Below are positions 49,664 through 59,542 of a stretch of DNA of 64,000 nucleotides, in pieces (the stretch's first letter is position 1; every line of letters starts with the position of its first letter). The notes below the pieces were generated by a model, which saw only the letters and a program-made list of their open reading frames with translations, did not search any database and was not told the origin of the DNA. The DNA comes from a bacterium (lineage in GTDB: Bacteria > Bacillota > Clostridia > Oscillospirales > Oscillospiraceae), in contig SFVI01000002.1 in assembly GCA_004560305.1 (NCBI GenBank), positions 87,852 through 151,851 of the forward strand, given 5' to 3'. The translations under genes were made by a program, and so were the position numbers.

Positions 49664-49918
49664 CTTCTAAAAAATCATTACAGCATTCAATAGGGCAAGT
49701 GCTGTTTCTCGCGGTGCCACCTATCTTTTTCTCTCATTCCCGAGCTTCCAACAAAGCTCTGCCGGATAACGCCCGGCCTGCGTCGCACCTACTGGGGCTG
49801 TGCCCGTTGGGATTGAAGCTCATCAGGTGTTCTTGGGCCGGGGCCTGCTGTATGGTTTTCAGCGCCCCATACTCTCTGTGAACGGTGTTCCGGCTTACTT
49901 TTCCTGATTCAAACGCCT
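49664..49918 (-). promoter_or_regulatory. T-box leader of asnB
   Basis: On the minus strand the T-box consensus reads AGGTGGCACCGCG (about 49708-49720), followed by a hairpin AACAGCA/TGCTGT and a TTTTTT run (about 49670-49698), the leader terminator. Upstream lie the stem I elements: AGAGAGTATGG-like sequence near 49870 and GAACACCTGATGAGC near 49818-49832. In the last, AAC at 49829-49831 is the likely specifier codon (asparagine). Uncharged tRNA-Asn would stabilise the antiterminator and permit asnB transcription. Confidence 0.85.
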
Positions 49919-49919
49919 T

Positions 49920-49947
49920 TTTCTATTCAGTTTTGAAGATTCTTCAA
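49920..49947 (-). promoter_or_regulatory. possible promoter for the T-box/asnB transcript
   Basis: Minus strand: -35 TTGAAG (49942-49947), 16-bp spacer, -10 TAGAAA (49920-49925). Weak boxes that lie in the end of the ammonium transporter remnant. Confidence 0.4.
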
Positions 49948-50180
49948 TCCCCCCGTGTGTATGGCGCAGGAGTCTGCGTAGTCATGGAAACCCAACTGGC
50001 TGAGCCAGCCACCGCCCCAGGTCCAGTGGGCTTCTATGGGGTAAATGAAGAGGGAGATCACTGCCGAATAAATGCAGTATGTGGAGAACTTGGTGCGTTC
50101 TGCCATAGCGCCGGAAACGATGGTGGCGGTAGTGGCGCAGAAAACAAGGTTGAAAACGAAGGCGGCCCCTTTTTCAGAGA

Positions 50181-50184
<4 letters not shown>
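49927..50184 (-). pseudogene. remnant of ammonium transporter gene (amt)
   Basis: These 85 codons match an internal piece of an Amt/Rh ammonium transporter: FNLVFCATTATIVSGAMAERTKFS, then IYPIEAHWTWGGGWL and LGFHDYADS, equal to about residues 90-165 of a 400-450-residue protein. The N-terminal 90 and the C-terminal 250 residues are missing, the conserved FHD-x-AGS is broken, and the frame ends in unrelated residues. It starts inside the stop region of glnA, suggesting a former glnA-amt operon in which a deletion removed both ends of amt. A short new membrane protein cannot be excluded, but function as a channel can. Confidence 0.85.
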
Positions 50185-52274
<2,090 letters not shown>

Positions 52275-52387
52275 AATGGTAAACTTCCTTTCAGTTTTTG
52301 TTTTTCTGACCAGTCATCCCCAGCGCCCCGAAGGGCGTGAAAGGGATGTGGCCAAATCATCGTTTTCTATTACTTCAGGAGAGAAAA

Positions 52388-52448
52388 GTAATAAAAAAGA
52401 AAAGGCGCTGACGGGTCAGAGAGATCCTCTGCGGCGTCAGTGCCTTTT
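52388..52448 (-). terminator. leader terminator/attenuator of glnN
   Basis: Minus strand: arm AAAAGGCACTGACG (52435-52448), inner hairpin, arm CGTCAGCGCCTTTT (52400-52413; one mismatch), then a long T-rich run. It lies between promoter and gene and so must be overridden for expression. Its 5' arm overlaps a small GGC-ACTGAC-GCC hairpin with an A-x-x-G hexaloop. Downstream in the leader there is a further UUCG-capped hairpin (52323-52338). The rest of the 395-bp gap holds no gene. Confidence 0.78.
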
Positions 52449-52458
52449 CATGTGGCGT

Positions 52459-52487
52459 AATATACACGCAAAGTTGCCGCTTGTCAA
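52459..52487 (-). promoter_or_regulatory. strong promoter for glnN
   Basis: Minus strand: -35 TTGACA (52482-52487), 17-bp spacer, -10 TATATT (52459-52464). Confidence 0.85.
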
Positions 52488-52539
52488 GAGGAAATTTTGA
52501 AAAAATTTCGAGATCGGGATGGGATGGAATCGACTTCCA

Positions 52540-52568
52540 TTGACAAGAAATGGAACTTGTGGTAAGAT
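52540..52568 (+). promoter_or_regulatory. strong promoter for GSI-like gene
   Basis: -35 TTGACA (52540-52545), 17-bp spacer, -10 TAAGAT (52563-52568). Confidence 0.8.
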
Positions 52569-52573
52569 GCAGC

Positions 52574-52641
52574 CCGTGGACATGGACGTTCATCGGTGGG
52601 GTAACGCACCCATTTTCCGATGAACGGTTTTTTTATTTTTG
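52574..52641 (+). promoter_or_regulatory. leader antiterminator/terminator, possible ANTAR target
   Basis: First hairpin: TGGAC (52577-52581), hexaloop ATGGAC (52582-52587), GTTCA (52588-52592), extended by CCG/CGG. The loop has A at position 1 and G at position 4, the pattern known for ANTAR-bound RNA hairpins. A second small hairpin GGGT/ACCC with loop AACGC follows. The terminator arm CGTTCATCGG (52587-52596) is the same sequence as the 3' side of hairpin 1 and pairs with CCGATGAACG (52617-52626) before a T run. The two folds exclude each other. Confidence 0.65.
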
Positions 52642-52669
52642 TATGTTATGGCTTTAAGGAGAGAACGCT

Positions 52670-53878
52670 ATGAACTACTCTGCCCAGGAAGTAATGCAGT
52701 ATGCCAGAGAAGCGGATGTGAAGATGATCCGTCTGGCCTTCTGCGATGTGTACGGGAAGCAAAAGAATATCGTCATCATGCCCCGGGAGCTGGAACGGGC
52801 GTTTGGTTTTGGCATCGCCATTGACGCTTCGGCCATCGCCGGTTTTGGCGGCGCCGTCCGCTCGGATCTGATCCTCCACCCGGACCCGGCCACCCTGACG
52901 CTGATGCCCTGGCGGCCGGAGACCGGCAAGGTGGTGCGTATGTTCTGCGACATCTCCTATCCTGACGGCAGCCCCTTTGAGTGTGATACCCGTGGTATCC
53001 TGAAGCAGGCTGTGGCCGAGGCTGTAAACCGGGGTTATCTCTTCACCTTCGGCCCGGAGATGGAGTTTTACCTTTTCAAAAACGACGCGGAAGGGGAGCC
53101 CACCAAAGTACCCTATGACCGGGCCGGTTATATGGACATTGCCCCCGACGACAAAGGGGAAACCGTCCGCCGGGAAATTTGCCTCATGATGGAGGAAATG
53201 GGCATTCTGCCGGAAAGCTCTCACCACGAGGAGGGACCCGGCCAGAACGAGATCGACTTCCGTTATGCCGACCCTGTGTCTGCTGCGGATAATGCCGTGA
53301 TCTTCCAGTCCATCGTCAAGTCCGTGGCAGCCAGGAACGGCCTCACTGCGGACTTTTCTCCCAAGCCTTTGGTGGATAAACCAGGCAGCGGTATGCATAT
53401 CAATTTCTCCGTCCGATCTCTCGGCGGGGAGAACTGCATGGCGCAGGCCATTGCCGGCATTATGGATAAAATCTATGCCATCACTGCCTTCCTGAATCCC
53501 TGCGAAAACTCCTATGCCCGCCTGGGCGGGAATAAGGCTCCCGGCTACATCTCCTGGTCCACCCAGAACCGTTCCCAGCTGATCCGCATTCCTGCGGCGG
53601 AAGGGGACTTTGTCCGGGCGGAGCTCCGTTCCCCGGACCCGGCAGCCAACCCTTATGTGGCCTTTGCCCTGATGATCTATGCCGGCCTGGAGGGCATCGA
53701 ACAGCAGATGCAGCTGCCGGAGAGCGCGGATATCAATCTGTTCTCCGCACCGGCTGAGGTGTTGAAGAGATTCAAAAAGCTGCCGGTTGACCTGGCAGAG
53801 GCCAGGACGGCAGCATATGCCTCCGGCTTCGTAAACGAACATTTACCGGCGGAACTGGTGGCGCTGTACTGCCGTTGA
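52670..53878 (+). CDS. glutamine synthetase, GSI-like family
   Basis: A 402-residue glutamine synthetase family protein, shorter than the usual GlnA (about 440). It has FGPEMEFYLF (metal ligand), GQNEIDFRYADP, GSGMHINFS (ammonia-site region), NRSQLIRIP and RAELRSPDPAANPYVAFALMIYAGLEGI (given in part), all conserved. Near the N-terminus VKMIRLAFCDVYGK is typical of Firmicutes GSI. It lacks the adenylylation loop tyrosine region, so control is not by adenylylation. Whether it is a true glutamine synthetase or a gamma-glutamyl ligase of polyamines cannot be excluded. AAGGAG is 11 bases before the ATG. The ANTAR gene follows 37 bp later, without a terminator. Confidence 0.85.
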   Translation: MNYSAQEVMQYAREADVKMIRLAFCDVYGKQKNIVIMPRELERAFGFGIAIDASAIAGFGGAVRSDLILHPDPATLTLMPWRPETGKVVRMFCDISYPDGSPFECDTRGILKQAVAEAVNRGYLFTFGPEMEFYLFKNDAEGEPTKVPYDRAGYMDIAPDDKGETVRREICLMMEEMGILPESSHHEEGPGQNEIDFRYADPVSAADNAVIFQSIVKSVAARNGLTADFSPKPLVDKPGSGMHINFSVRSLGGENCMAQAIAGIMDKIYAITAFLNPCENSYARLGGNKAPGYISWSTQNRSQLIRIPAAEGDFVRAELRSPDPAANPYVAFALMIYAGLEGIEQQMQLPESADINLFSAPAEVLKRFKKLPVDLAEARTAAYASGFVNEHLPAELVALYCR

Positions 53879-53915
53879 GTCGTTCCGGAAAAGCGGAAGC
53901 AAAGGAGGGAAGCCC

Positions 53916-54500
53916 TTGGTTTTTCAGGAACGCACCTACGCCGTCCTGCTGGTTTCAGCCGCACAGAACTTTAACAGCTCCGTCATGAATCTGCTGCCCA
54001 TGACCGACTATTGGCCCGTGAACACGGTGGACAGCGTGGCCGCCGCCAGGCGGGCCCTGCTGGAGCGCAGCTATGACATTGTCATCATCAACGCGCCCCT
54101 GCCTGACGATTTCGGCTCCCGTCTGGCCATCGATGTCTGCACGGACAGCGGCGCCGCGGCGCTGATCCTGGTCAAAAGTGAGCTCTATAACGATGTGTAC
54201 AGCAAGGTTATGGAGCACGGTGTTTTCACGCTGTCAAAGCCCACCTCCTCCCAGCTGGTGGAGCAGTTTTTGAAGATCCTCTGCACCACCCGGGAGCGGA
54301 TGCGTAAACTGGAGGAGAAGCAGCAGAGCGTGGAGGATAAGATTGCCGAGATCCGCGTGGTGAACCACGCCAAATGGCTGCTGATCCAATGCCTGAGCAT
54401 GACGGAGGCAGAGGCCCAGAAATACATAGAGAAGCAGGCTATGGACGCGCGAATATCCAAGCGTCAGATGGCCGAGAATGTAATCAAGACCTACGAATAA
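53916..54500 (+). CDS. ANTAR-domain RNA-binding regulator with degenerate receiver
   Basis: A 194-residue antiterminator of the AmiR/NasR/EutV class. Residues 150-194 are the ANTAR three-helix domain (KWLLIQCLSMTEAEAQKYI then DARISKRQMAENVI). A coiled-coil linker (about 122-150) precedes it. The N-terminal domain (1-120) has the response-regulator fold, but the phosphoacceptor site reads IINAPLPDD, with Asn59 where Asp is expected, and the acidic pair at the start is missing, so it is a pseudo-receiver, as in AmiR. Translation starts with TTG at 53916, seven bases after AGGAGG. It follows the GSI-like gene and likely opens both glutamine synthetase leaders when nitrogen is needed. Confidence 0.9.
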   Translation: MVFQERTYAVLLVSAAQNFNSSVMNLLPMTDYWPVNTVDSVAAARRALLERSYDIVIINAPLPDDFGSRLAIDVCTDSGAAALILVKSELYNDVYSKVMEHGVFTLSKPTSSQLVEQFLKILCTTRERMRKLEEKQQSVEDKIAEIRVVNHAKWLLIQCLSMTEAEAQKYIEKQAMDARISKRQMAENVIKTYE

Positions 54501-54614
54501 TTCATACTTGTTCCTGTTTTCCGCCTGTCGGGCGGCAAATGACAATAAGCACAGATGACCAGCTTTTCTGCCGGTCATTTGTGCGTTAAGCTTAAAGAAG
54601 GGAATGGTCACACG

Positions 54615-56219
54615 ATGAAGAAATACATTTTTGTTACCGGCGGTGTAGTGTCCGGCTTGGGAAAGGGGATCACAGCGGCCTCTCTGGGCCGGCTTTTGAA
54701 GGCCAGGGGCCTGAAGGTGGCGGCCCAGAAGCTGGACCCCTATATCAATGTTGACCCGGGCACCATGAGCCCCTACCAGCACGGTGAGGTCTATGTCACC
54801 GAGGACGGCGCGGAGACCGACCTGGACCTGGGCCACTATGAGCGCTTTATTGACGAGGACCTGAACCGTTTTTCCAACCTGACCACCGGTAAGGTCTACT
54901 GGAACGTGCTGAACAAGGAACGCCGGGGCGAGTATCTGGGCTCCACCGTTCAGGTCATTCCCCATATCACCAATGAGATCAAGGATTTTGTCTACCGGGT
55001 GGGGGAGCAGACCGATGCCGACGTGGTCATCACCGAGATCGGCGGCACCATCGGCGATATCGAGTCCCAGCCCTTCCTGGAGGCGGCCCGGCAGATCTCC
55101 CTGGAGGTGGGCCGGGAGAACAGCCTCTTTATCCATGTCACCCTGGTGCCCTTCCTGAGAGGCTCTGATGAGCATAAATCCAAGCCCACCCAGCACTCCG
55201 TCAAGGAACTGCAGGGCATGGGCATCTGCCCCAATATCATCATTCTCCGCTGTGATGAACCTCTGGAGGAATCCATCTTCAAGAAAATCTCCATGTTCTG
55301 CAATGTGAAGCTGGACTGCGTCATTGAGAACATCACCCTGCCCAACCTGTACGAGGCCCCGCTGATGCTGGAAAAGGCCAACTTCTCCCAGGTGGTTTGC
55401 CGGGAGCTGGGCATCGACGCCCCGGAACCTGAACTGGGGGAATGGACCGCCATGGTGGAGCGCATCAAGCACCGGGAGCATACCGTGCGCATCGGTCTGG
55501 TGGGCAAATATGTGCAGCTGCATGACGCCTACCTTTCCGTGGCCGAGGCCCTGCGCCACGCAGGTTACGCTTTGAATGCCAAGGTGGACATTGAGTGGAT
55601 CGATTCCGAGAATATCACCCCGGGCAACTGTGCGCAGACCCTGGGCCGCCTGGACGGCATCATCGTCCCCGGCGGCTTTGGCAGCCGGGGCATTGAGGGC
55701 ATGATCCTGGCCGCTCAGTACGCCAGGGAGAACTTCATACCCTACTTCGGCATCTGCCTGGGCATGCAGATCGCCGTCATTGAGTACGCCCGCCATGTGG
55801 CCGGCATTGCCGACGCCCACTCCGGCGAGTTTGACGAGCTTTGCCGCCATAAGGTTATTGACTTCATGCCCGGCCAGAGCGATAATATCGATAAAGGCGG
55901 AACCCTGCGCCTGGGCGCCTATCCCTGTCTCATTCAGCCCGGCACCACCATGGCCCGCTGCTATGGGGCCGAAACCATTTCCGAGCGGCACCGCCACCGT
56001 TACGAGTTCAATAACGACTACCGCCAGACCCTTAGCGACTGTGGCCTGACCCTCTCCGGCCTCAGCCCCGACGGCCGTCTGGTGGAGACGGTGGAACTGC
56101 CGGACCGGGACTTCTTTGTGGGCGTCCAGTACCATCCGGAGTTCAAATCCCGGCCCAATAAGCCCCACCCCCTGTTTCTGGGCTTTGTCAAAGCGTCTTT
56201 GGATCATCATAAAAATTGA
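54615..56219 (+). CDS. pyrG: CTP synthase
   Basis: PyrG aminates UTP to CTP with glutamine and ATP. The 534-residue enzyme has KYIFVTGGVVSGLGKGITAAS (N-terminal synthetase P-loop, in part), LDPYINVDPGTMSPYQHGEV, then the class I GATase with GICLGMQ (nucleophile Cys near 380) and the His-Glu pair in YHPEF. I place the start at ATG 54615, after GAAGGGA; upstream extension has no support. The 114-bp gap before it contains two hairpins (CCGCC/GGCGG and GCACA-x-ATGACC/GGTCAT-x-TGTGC) but neither has a T run, so no attenuator is asserted. Confidence 0.95.
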   Translation: MKKYIFVTGGVVSGLGKGITAASLGRLLKARGLKVAAQKLDPYINVDPGTMSPYQHGEVYVTEDGAETDLDLGHYERFIDEDLNRFSNLTTGKVYWNVLNKERRGEYLGSTVQVIPHITNEIKDFVYRVGEQTDADVVITEIGGTIGDIESQPFLEAARQISLEVGRENSLFIHVTLVPFLRGSDEHKSKPTQHSVKELQGMGICPNIIILRCDEPLEESIFKKISMFCNVKLDCVIENITLPNLYEAPLMLEKANFSQVVCRELGIDAPEPELGEWTAMVERIKHREHTVRIGLVGKYVQLHDAYLSVAEALRHAGYALNAKVDIEWIDSENITPGNCAQTLGRLDGIIVPGGFGSRGIEGMILAAQYARENFIPYFGICLGMQIAVIEYARHVAGIADAHSGEFDELCRHKVIDFMPGQSDNIDKGGTLRLGAYPCLIQPGTTMARCYGAETISERHRHRYEFNNDYRQTLSDCGLTLSGLSPDGRLVETVELPDRDFFVGVQYHPEFKSRPNKPHPLFLGFVKASLDHHKN

Positions 56220-56236
56220 AGGGAGAATGATCACTT

Positions 56237-58063
56237 ATGTGTGGAATCGTAGGCTTTACCGGTACCCAGCAGGCGGCTCCGGTACTTTTGACCGGCCTGA
56301 AGCGTCTGGAATACCGCGGCTATGACTCGGCGGGCATCGCCGTGCAGCATGAGGGCAAAATACTCACCGAAAAGTGCAGCGGCTATCTGGAAAACCTGAA
56401 TCGCATCACCGATAACGGCAAAAACGTCCCCGGCTTCTGCGGCATTGGCCATACCCGCTGGGCCACCCACGGCGCCCCTACCGTCACCAATGCCCATCCC
56501 CATGTGTCCAATGACGGCCATTTTGCTGTGGTTCATAACGGCATCATTGAAAACTATGCCCTGCTCCGGGCGGAGCTGATGGAAAAAGGTTTTGTTTTTC
56601 ACAGTGAAACTGACACAGAAGTGGTTGTACATTTGCTGGATTTGTATTATACTGGTAGCCTGAAGCAGGCTGTGATGAAAACCGTGGCCCGCCTGGAGGG
56701 CTCCTACGCCCTGGGCGTGGTCTGCGATGAGCATCCCGGTGAGCTGATCGCCGTCAAAAGCGCCAGCCCCCTGATCCTGGGCGTGGGCGCCGGGGAGAAT
56801 TTCTTTGCTTCCGATGTGACCGCCCTCATCGGCCATACCCGCACTGTTATTTATCTGGAGGATGGGGAGTTTGCTTCCCTCACGCCGGAGAAGATCACTG
56901 TCTATGACTGCGGCGGCCGGGAGCTTCAAAAGCCCCTGTCCCGGGTCATGTGGAACACCGAGGCGGCGGAAAAGGGCGGCTATGAGCATTTTATGCTCAA
57001 GGAGATTATGGAGCAGCCCCGGGCTTTGAAGGCCACCATCGAGCCCCGGGTAAAGAACGGGGAGATCGTTCTGGAGGGCTTCCAGCTCAGCGATGAGGAG
57101 CTGCAGGGCATCAACCAGATCGTGATCACCGCCTGCGGCTCCGCCTACCACGCCGGCTATGTGGGCCGGTATATTATGGAAGAGCTGTGCCGCATCCCTG
57201 TCCGGGCGGAGCTGGCCAGTGAGCTGCGCTACAGCAATCCGATTATTAACGAACATACCCTGGTGATCGTCATTTCCCAGTCCGGCGAAACGGCGGACAC
57301 CATTGCCGCCCTGAAAGAGTGCAAGGCCCGGGGGGCCAGAACCCTGGCCATCGTCAACGTGGTGGGCAGCACCGTGGCCAAGCTGGCTGACAGTGTGCTC
57401 TATACCTGGGCCGGGCCCGAGATTGCCGTCGCCACCACCAAGGGTTATACCACCCAGATCGCCATCCTGGACCTGCTGGCCGTCTACATGGGCCACCGGT
57501 TGGGCCGTGTGGAAGAGGGCCGCTACGCCGCCCTGGTGGAGGGCATCTGCGCCCTGCCGGAGCGGTGCCAGCGTGCCATCGACTTGAACACCCAGGCCGC
57601 TGCGCTGGCGGAGGCTTTTCATGATAAGCCCTCCCTGTTTTACATTGGCCGCAATCTGGATTACGCCGTGTGCATGGAGGCATCCCTGAAGCTGAAGGAG
57701 ATTAGCTACATCCATTCCGAGGCCTATGCCGCCGGGGAATTGAAGCACGGCACCATCGCCCTCATTGATGAGGAGCAGCTGGTGGTTGCCCTGGCCTGCC
57801 ACAGGCCCCTCTTTGAAAAGCTCATCAGCAACGTGAAGGAAGTAAAGGCCCGGGGGGCCCAGGTGCTGGCGGTTGCCCAGGAGAGCGAGCGGCGCATCTT
57901 TGCCGAGGCCGACCAGGTCCTGCTGGTGCCGGAATGTGACGCCTTGCTTCTGCCCATCCCCGAGATTATTCCTCTGCAGCTTTTTGCATATTATGTAGCG
58001 AAATTCAATGGTTGCGATATTGATAAACCCAAGAATCTGGCAAAATCCGTCACAGTAGAATAA
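56237..58063 (+). CDS. glmS: glutamine-fructose-6-phosphate aminotransferase
   Basis: GlmS makes glucosamine-6-phosphate for the cell wall. The 608-residue enzyme begins MCGIVGFTG, with nucleophile Cys2, then GHTRWATHG and HNGIIENY in the GATase domain. Two SIS domains follow: ACGSAYHAGYVG, SQSGETADTIAALK, and SEAYAAGELKHGTIALID; the C-terminal KSVTVE is standard. It lies 17 bp after pyrG and GGGAG is about 11 bases before the ATG. There is no room for the glmS ribozyme that most Firmicutes have, so feedback must work in some other way. Confidence 0.96.
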   Translation: MCGIVGFTGTQQAAPVLLTGLKRLEYRGYDSAGIAVQHEGKILTEKCSGYLENLNRITDNGKNVPGFCGIGHTRWATHGAPTVTNAHPHVSNDGHFAVVHNGIIENYALLRAELMEKGFVFHSETDTEVVVHLLDLYYTGSLKQAVMKTVARLEGSYALGVVCDEHPGELIAVKSASPLILGVGAGENFFASDVTALIGHTRTVIYLEDGEFASLTPEKITVYDCGGRELQKPLSRVMWNTEAAEKGGYEHFMLKEIMEQPRALKATIEPRVKNGEIVLEGFQLSDEELQGINQIVITACGSAYHAGYVGRYIMEELCRIPVRAELASELRYSNPIINEHTLVIVISQSGETADTIAALKECKARGARTLAIVNVVGSTVAKLADSVLYTWAGPEIAVATTKGYTTQIAILDLLAVYMGHRLGRVEEGRYAALVEGICALPERCQRAIDLNTQAAALAEAFHDKPSLFYIGRNLDYAVCMEASLKLKEISYIHSEAYAAGELKHGTIALIDEEQLVVALACHRPLFEKLISNVKEVKARGAQVLAVAQESERRIFAEADQVLLVPECDALLLPIPEIIPLQLFAYYVAKFNGCDIDKPKNLAKSVTVE

Positions 58064-58088
58064 ACAGTAGAATATGGAGGACACGGTA

Positions 58089-59522
58089 TTGAACGACAGA
58101 TATGAGAACCCGCTCTGCAAGCGCTATGCCAGCAAGGAAATGCAGGAAATCTTCTCCGACGACAGGAAGTTTTCCACCTGGCGCAAGCTGTGGGTCATCC
58201 TTGCCGAGAGCGAGAAGGAGCTGGGACTGGACATCACCGATGAACAGCTTGACGAGATGCGCGCTCACCTGTATGATATAGACTACGAGACCGCCCGCCG
58301 GCGGGAGGCTGAGGTGCGCCACGACGTTATGGCTCATATCTATACCTACGGTCTGGCCTGCCCCAAGGCCAGGCCCATCATCCACCTGGGGGCCACCAGC
58401 TGCTATGTGGGTGATAATACCGATATTATCCTCCAGCGGGATGCGCTGCTGCGCATCCGCAAGCTGCTTTTGAATGCCATTGCCGCCACCGCGGATTTTG
58501 CCGAGAAGTATAAGGCTTTGCCCACCCTGGCCTATACCCATTTCCAGGCGGCCCAGCCCACCACTGTGGGCAAGCGGGCCACCCTCTGGCTCCAGGACCT
58601 GATGCTGGACCTGGAACAGCTGGACTTTACTTTGGGCAACCTGAAGCTGCTGGGCTGCCGTGGCACCACCGGCACCGGGGCCAGCTTCCTTTCCCTCTTC
58701 GGCGGCGACCATGAGAAGGTCAAGGCCCTGGAGGAGAAGGTGGTGGAGAAGGCCGGCTTCTCCGGCGCCTATGCTGTCAGCGGCCAGACCTATACCCGCA
58801 AGGTGGACTATTTCACCCTGTCTGTCCTCTCCGGCATCGCCCAGAGCGCCCAGAAGTTCTCCAGCGACATCCGGCTGCTGAGCCATCTGAAGGAGTTTGA
58901 CGAGCCCTTTGAGAAAGGGCAGGTGGGCTCCTCCGCCATGGCCTATAAGCGCAATCCCATGCGCAGCGAGCGCATCGCTTCCCTTGCCAAGTTCGTCATT
59001 GCCGACGCCATGAACCCGGCCATGACCGCCGGCACCCAGTGGCTGGAGCGGACCCTGGACGATTCCGCCAACCGCCGTATCAGCATCCCGGAGGCTTTCC
59101 TGGCCGTGGACGGGATCCTGACCCTGTATATCAACATCATCAGCGGCGTGACCGTCTACCCTAAGGTGATCGAGAAGCACTGGAATGAGGAGCTGCCTTT
59201 CTTCGCCACCGAGAACATCCTCATGTACTGCACCAAAAAGGGCGGAGACCGGCAGGCCCTCCATGAGGCCATAAGGGAGCATTCCGTGGCTGCCGGCAAG
59301 GCCATCAAGCAGGACGGTGCAAGTAACGACCTGCTTGATCGCATCGCTGCCGACCCCATTTTCGGCCTGACCCGGCAGGAGCTGGATGAGCTGCTGGCCA
59401 ACAGCTGCTTTACCGGCATGGCCGTGGAGCAGACGGAGGACTACGTCCGTGAAGTCCGGCAGGTGCTGGAAAAGAATAAGGCATTTCTTGAAGAGAAGAT
59501 CAATGCAAATATAAATGTTTAA
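58089..59522 (+). CDS. purB: adenylosuccinate lyase
   Basis: PurB catalyses two fumarate-releasing steps in purine synthesis. The 477-residue protein has RYASKEMQ at the start, HLGATSCYVGDNTD, TRYTHFQ-like AYTHFQAAQPTTVGKR, and the signature GSSAMAYKRNPMRSE with catalytic serine loop (near residue 285). The best start is TTG 58089, eight bases after GGAGG; that binding site lies inside the reading frame of an earlier ATG (58074), which itself has no binding site. The 25-bp gap after glmS makes operon membership clear. Confidence 0.93.
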   Translation: MNDRYENPLCKRYASKEMQEIFSDDRKFSTWRKLWVILAESEKELGLDITDEQLDEMRAHLYDIDYETARRREAEVRHDVMAHIYTYGLACPKARPIIHLGATSCYVGDNTDIILQRDALLRIRKLLLNAIAATADFAEKYKALPTLAYTHFQAAQPTTVGKRATLWLQDLMLDLEQLDFTLGNLKLLGCRGTTGTGASFLSLFGGDHEKVKALEEKVVEKAGFSGAYAVSGQTYTRKVDYFTLSVLSGIAQSAQKFSSDIRLLSHLKEFDEPFEKGQVGSSAMAYKRNPMRSERIASLAKFVIADAMNPAMTAGTQWLERTLDDSANRRISIPEAFLAVDGILTLYINIISGVTVYPKVIEKHWNEELPFFATENILMYCTKKGGDRQALHEAIREHSVAAGKAIKQDGASNDLLDRIAADPIFGLTRQELDELLANSCFTGMAVEQTEDYVREVRQVLEKNKAFLEEKINANINV

Positions 59523-59542
59523 CAACAGAAGGGGAAAATCAA

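Noticed and set aside
54500..54614. Attenuator of pyrG by reiterative transcription
   Set aside because: Hairpins are present but there is no T run after them and no GGGC start site was found.
56220..56236. Possible glmS ribozyme upstream of glmS
   Set aside because: Only 17 bases lie between pyrG and glmS, far too few for the ribozyme core.
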